Below the pieces are notes generated by a model. It saw nothing but the letters and a program-made list of their open reading frames with translations, was not told the DNA's origin and made no database searches. Both the position numbers and the translations under genes were made by a program. DNA of 64,000 nucleotides from NCBI RefSeq assembly GCF_001653715.1, contig NZ_LWHQ01000043.1, forward strand, positions 135,288 to 199,287, in the 5' to 3' direction. How positions within the stretch are numbered: position 1 is the first letter of the stretch; every line of letters starts with the position of its first letter. Below are positions 61,689 through 64,000 of this stretch, one piece after another. The stretch is from Methylobacterium platani. GTDB taxonomy: Bacteria; Pseudomonadota; Alphaproteobacteria; Rhizobiales; Beijerinckiaceae.

Positions 61689-62261
61689 ATGCTGGAGAAA
61701 ATTCCGCACGCGGTGGGCGAGGCCATGTCGGGATTGCGGGCCGGCATCGAGAAGACCGCCTACCGCGCCGAGTTCGAGAACGCGCCGGAGACGATCCGGC
61801 TGACGAGCCCCGCCTTCGCCGACGGGGCCGCGATGCCGGCCCGCTTCACCCAGGACGGAGAGAAGCTGTCGCCGCCGCTCGCCTGGAGCGGCATCCCGGC
61901 CGGAACCGCCGCCCTCGTGCTGCTGGTCGAGGATGCCGACAGCCCGACGCCGAAGCCGATCGTCCACGCCATCGCCTGGGACCTGAGCCCGACGAGCGAC
62001 GGCCTGCCCGCGGGAGCCCTGGCGAGCCCGGGCGCCGACGGGACGGTCGAGGAGGTCGGCCGGAACACCTTCCTCAAGGCCGGTTACCTGCCGCCCGATC
62101 CTCCGACCGGCCACGGCCCGCACCGCTACCTGTTCCAGCTCTACGCCCTGAACCGGCATCTCGGGCTCGACGGGCATCCGGGCCGCAGCGCCCTTCTCTC
62201 GGCGATGCACGGCCATGTCCTGGCCAAGGGCGTGCTGACCGGCACCTACGAGCGCCGCTGA
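61689..62261 (+). CDS. YbhB/YbcL (PEBP/Raf-kinase-inhibitor-like) protein
   Basis: A 190-residue protein with the PEBP fold: FTQDGEKLSPPLAWSGIPAG, LLVEDADSPTPKPIVHAIAWDL and GHGPHRYLFQLYAL, with the ligand pocket Asp-Pro-Asp region DADSPTPKP and GxHRY (GPHRY). Bacterial members bind anionic small molecules; function is unsettled. The first about 35 residues are helical and extra. GAGGAG precedes ATG 61689. Confidence 0.9.
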   Translation: MLEKIPHAVGEAMSGLRAGIEKTAYRAEFENAPETIRLTSPAFADGAAMPARFTQDGEKLSPPLAWSGIPAGTAALVLLVEDADSPTPKPIVHAIAWDLSPTSDGLPAGALASPGADGTVEEVGRNTFLKAGYLPPDPPTGHGPHRYLFQLYALNRHLGLDGHPGRSALLSAMHGHVLAKGVLTGTYERR

Positions 62262-62362
62262 CCCGGGGCTGATCCACCGTCCCGGCTTGCCAGCGGCCGC
62301 GACCTGGCCCACCACTCGATGCCTAAAGCCGCCGGATGCGCGGCGGGGGAGGATCGGTGGCG

Positions 62363-63337
62363 ATGAAGGCACTCCTGTGCAAGGCGCTCGGCGGCCCGGA
62401 GGACCTGGTGATCGAGGAGGTGCCGGATCCGGTGCCCGGTCCGGGCGAGGCCCTGGTGCGGGTGACCGTCGCGGCGCTGAACTTCTTCGACACGCTGATC
62501 ATCGCCGGCCGCTACCAGGTGAAGCCGGAGCTGCCGTTCTCGCCCGGCGCCGAGGCCTGCGGGGTCATCGAGGCCCTGGGGCCGGGCGCCGAGGCCTTCC
62601 GGGTCGGCGAGCGGGTCATCGTCCATCTCGGCTACGGCGCCTGCCGCGAGCGGGTGGCCGCACCGGTCTCGGGCCTGACCCGGGTGCCGGGCAGCGTCGG
62701 CGACGAGCAGGCCGCCGGCCTTTCCGTGACCTACGGCACCTCGCTGCACGCGCTGCAGGACCGGGCGAAGCTGCAGCCCGGCGAGACCCTGGCGGTGCTC
62801 GGCGCCACCGGCGGCGTCGGCCTCGCGGCGGTGGAGCTCGGCCACGCGATGGGCGCGCGGGTGATCGCCTGCGCCTCCTCGGCCGAGAAGCTCGACCTCG
62901 CCAGGGCGCACGGTGCCGACCTGACCCTCGACTACAGCCAGGAACCTCTTCGCGATGGACTGAAGCGGCTCGGCGGGGACGCCGGCATCGACGTCGTCTA
63001 CGATCCGGTCGGCGGCGCCTATTCCGAGCCCGCCCTGCGCTCGCTCAACTGGAAGGGCCGCTTCCTGGTCGTCGGCTTCGCGGCCGGCGAGATTCCGAAG
63101 ATCCCGCTGAACCTCGCGCTCTTGAAAGGCATCGACATCCAGGGGGTGTTCTGGGGCGCCTTCCTCAAGCGCGAGCCGGAGGGCCACGCCGCCAACCAGG
63201 CCCGCCTGCTGGACCTGGTCGGCACGGGGCGGCTCTCGGCCAAGGTCCACGGCGTCTACCCGCTGGAGGAGGCGGCCGCCGCCCTCGGCATCCTGGCGCG
63301 ACGGGAAGCGATGGGGAAGGTGCTGCTGCGGCCCTGA
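62363..63337 (+). CDS. Zinc-independent NADPH:quinone oxidoreductase family protein
   Basis: A 324-residue medium-chain dehydrogenase/reductase. It opens MKALLCKALGGPEDLVIEEV, has FFDTLIIAGRYQVKPELPFSPGAEACGVI (parts: NFFDTLIIAGRYQ, PFSPGAEACGVI) and the NADPH site VLGATGGVGLAAVELGHAMG. The zinc-ligand residues of alcohol dehydrogenases are absent, as in quinone or enoyl reductases. GGGGGAGGA precedes ATG 62363. Substrate unknown. A palindromic terminator follows. Confidence 0.9.
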   Translation: MKALLCKALGGPEDLVIEEVPDPVPGPGEALVRVTVAALNFFDTLIIAGRYQVKPELPFSPGAEACGVIEALGPGAEAFRVGERVIVHLGYGACRERVAAPVSGLTRVPGSVGDEQAAGLSVTYGTSLHALQDRAKLQPGETLAVLGATGGVGLAAVELGHAMGARVIACASSAEKLDLARAHGADLTLDYSQEPLRDGLKRLGGDAGIDVVYDPVGGAYSEPALRSLNWKGRFLVVGFAAGEIPKIPLNLALLKGIDIQGVFWGAFLKREPEGHAANQARLLDLVGTGRLSAKVHGVYPLEEAAAALGILARREAMGKVLLRP

Positions 63338-63350
63338 CCTCGCCCCCCTC

Positions 63351-63381
63351 CCCTCCCGCATCGGCCGATGCGGGAGGGTTT
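63351..63381 (+). terminator. Palindromic terminator after the quinone oxidoreductase gene
   Basis: CCCTCCCGCATCGG (63351-63364) is immediately followed by its exact complement, 12-bp usable stem, then TTT; 14 bases after the stop. Confidence 0.75.
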
Positions 63382-63464
63382 CGGCCTGCCTCGGGGAACA
63401 GTTCGGGTGCCACGCCGTTCACAGCGTGGCTTTTCGATTCCCAAGCGTCAGGACGGGAGATACC

Positions 63465-63632
63465 GTGGGCGACATCATCCGCATCATCCTGCTGGTCGTG
63501 ATCCCGCCGATCGGCGTGCTGTTCACCGTCGGGTTCGGCCTGCAGTTCATCCTCAACGTGCTGCTGACGCTGTTCGGCTACATCCCGGGCCTGATCCATG
63601 CGATCTGGGTCGTGACACGCCGCAACTACTGA
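63465..63632 (+). CDS. YqaE/Pmp3-family small membrane protein
   Basis: A 55-residue two-helix membrane peptide (GDIIRIILLVVIPPIGVLF, then GFGLQFILNVLLTLFGYIPG) with the Pmp3 signature; these stabilise membrane potential under salt or cold stress. GTG at 63465 has GGGAGA upstream and gives the standard length; an in-frame reading from 63426 adds 13 odd residues. A bidirectional terminator follows. Confidence 0.92.
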   Translation: MGDIIRIILLVVIPPIGVLFTVGFGLQFILNVLLTLFGYIPGLIHAIWVVTRRNY

Positions 63633-63655
63633 GGCGAGCCACTCGTGTGAACGTG

Positions 63656-63689
63656 AAAAACCCCGCCGGGCACACCCGGCGGGGTTTTT
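63656..63689. terminator. Bidirectional terminator between yqaE-like gene and the rRNA operon
   Basis: A perfect 15-bp stem of five A/T and ten GC-rich pairs (63656-63670 with 63675-63689, loop CACA) with T-runs on both strands; serves the plus-strand gene and the minus-strand rRNA operon. Confidence 0.92.
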
Positions 63690-63697
63690 CGTGTGGT

Positions 63698-63774
<77 letters not shown>

Positions 63775-63821
63775 CCAGGGTGTGATCTGCTTCGTGTCGA
63801 GGGAAGGTGTACGTGCTTGGC

Positions 63822-63941
63822 AGGTCTGGCGGTGACCGACTCTCCCGTGTCTTGAGACACAGTACCATGGGCGCTGGGGCGGTTAACGGCCGAGTTCGAG
63901 ATGGGATCGGGTTCTGATCACCCCGCTCAGACCACCAGACC
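63822..63941 (-). rRNA. rrf: 5S ribosomal RNA
   Basis: Read on the minus strand, it begins GGTCTGGTGGTC, contains CCCGATCCCATCTCGAACTC and GGTACTGTGTCTCAAGACAC, and ends CCGCCAGACC; the ends pair as helix I. End positions are good to a few bases. The 23S gene is beyond the window edge. Confidence 0.93.
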
Positions 63942-64000
63942 GGCCAAGCACGTCGCGTTCGGGCAAGCATGGTGACCGGCGGCCGCTGGGGCTGCCCGTC

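Overview
The window is about 64 kb of very GC-rich chromosomal DNA with the dense, housekeeping-rich layout of an alphaproteobacterium in the Rhizobiales/Hyphomicrobiales. The gene set (180-kDa type NAD-glutamate dehydrogenase, BluB, EI-Ntr, a DUF4167 protein, a Tim44-like protein, an NDUFA9-like protein, YfdX, patatin-Adc-BdhA) and the many palindromic intergenic repeats fit Methylobacterium or a close relative. The genus is an inference; no 16S sequence is present. No transposase, prophage, plasmid gene or CRISPR array was seen.

Layout. 16-5114: envelope and vitamin genes lptD, pdxA and rsmA(ksgA), with a small opposite-strand coiled-coil gene where surA usually lies. 5232-8778: Tim44-like protein, histidine kinase, lipB and an orphan FliN-like gene. 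8902-9246: two identical tRNA-Leu(GAG) genes. 9635-17153: AhpD-like protein, giant NAD-GDH overlapping bluB, and a tautomerase-TetR pair with an operator-like palindrome. 17144-22696: an SDR/SMR pair, then a FIST protein-hybrid kinase-LuxR regulator signalling module. 23088-30431: cstA-ybdD, an EamA exporter, tex and a Phd/VapC toxin-antitoxin pair. 30493-37915: a surface or polysaccharide-like group (amine oxidase, DUF1499, GT-C membrane protein, UDP-galactopyranose-mutase-like flavoprotein, peptidoglycan-binding coiled coil). 38255-46234: NDUFA9-like protein, an SDR bracketed by palindromic repeats, divergent argH/tlpA, nhaA and an L,D-transpeptidase. 46512-50572: accA and a patatin-adc-bdhA ketone-body/PHB operon. 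51221-54081: stress-type small proteins and a DUF4167 protein. 54485-60673: prmC, prfA, ptsP and lysC on the minus strand. 60880-63632: ubiG, a YbhB-like protein, a quinone oxidoreductase and a Pmp3-like peptide. The window ends in the 3' part of an rRNA operon on the minus strand (5S, tRNA-fMet), whose 23S gene lies beyond the edge.

Many neighbours are translationally coupled through 4-base stop/start overlaps (pdxA/rsmA, gdh/bluB, SDR/SMR, FIST/kinase, GT-C/DUF1499, prfA/prmC, antitoxin/toxin), and these overlaps fix several GTG starts. Convergent pairs are usually separated by strong GC hairpins. The most interesting items are the FIST-kinase-regulator module (NosP/NahK/ErbR-like), the STT3-like GT-C gene with an 11-bp tandem repeat carrying its ribosome binding site, the SDR lacking its catalytic Tyr/Lys between two repeat elements, the absence of surA, and the initiator tRNA with a non-canonical anticodon stem.
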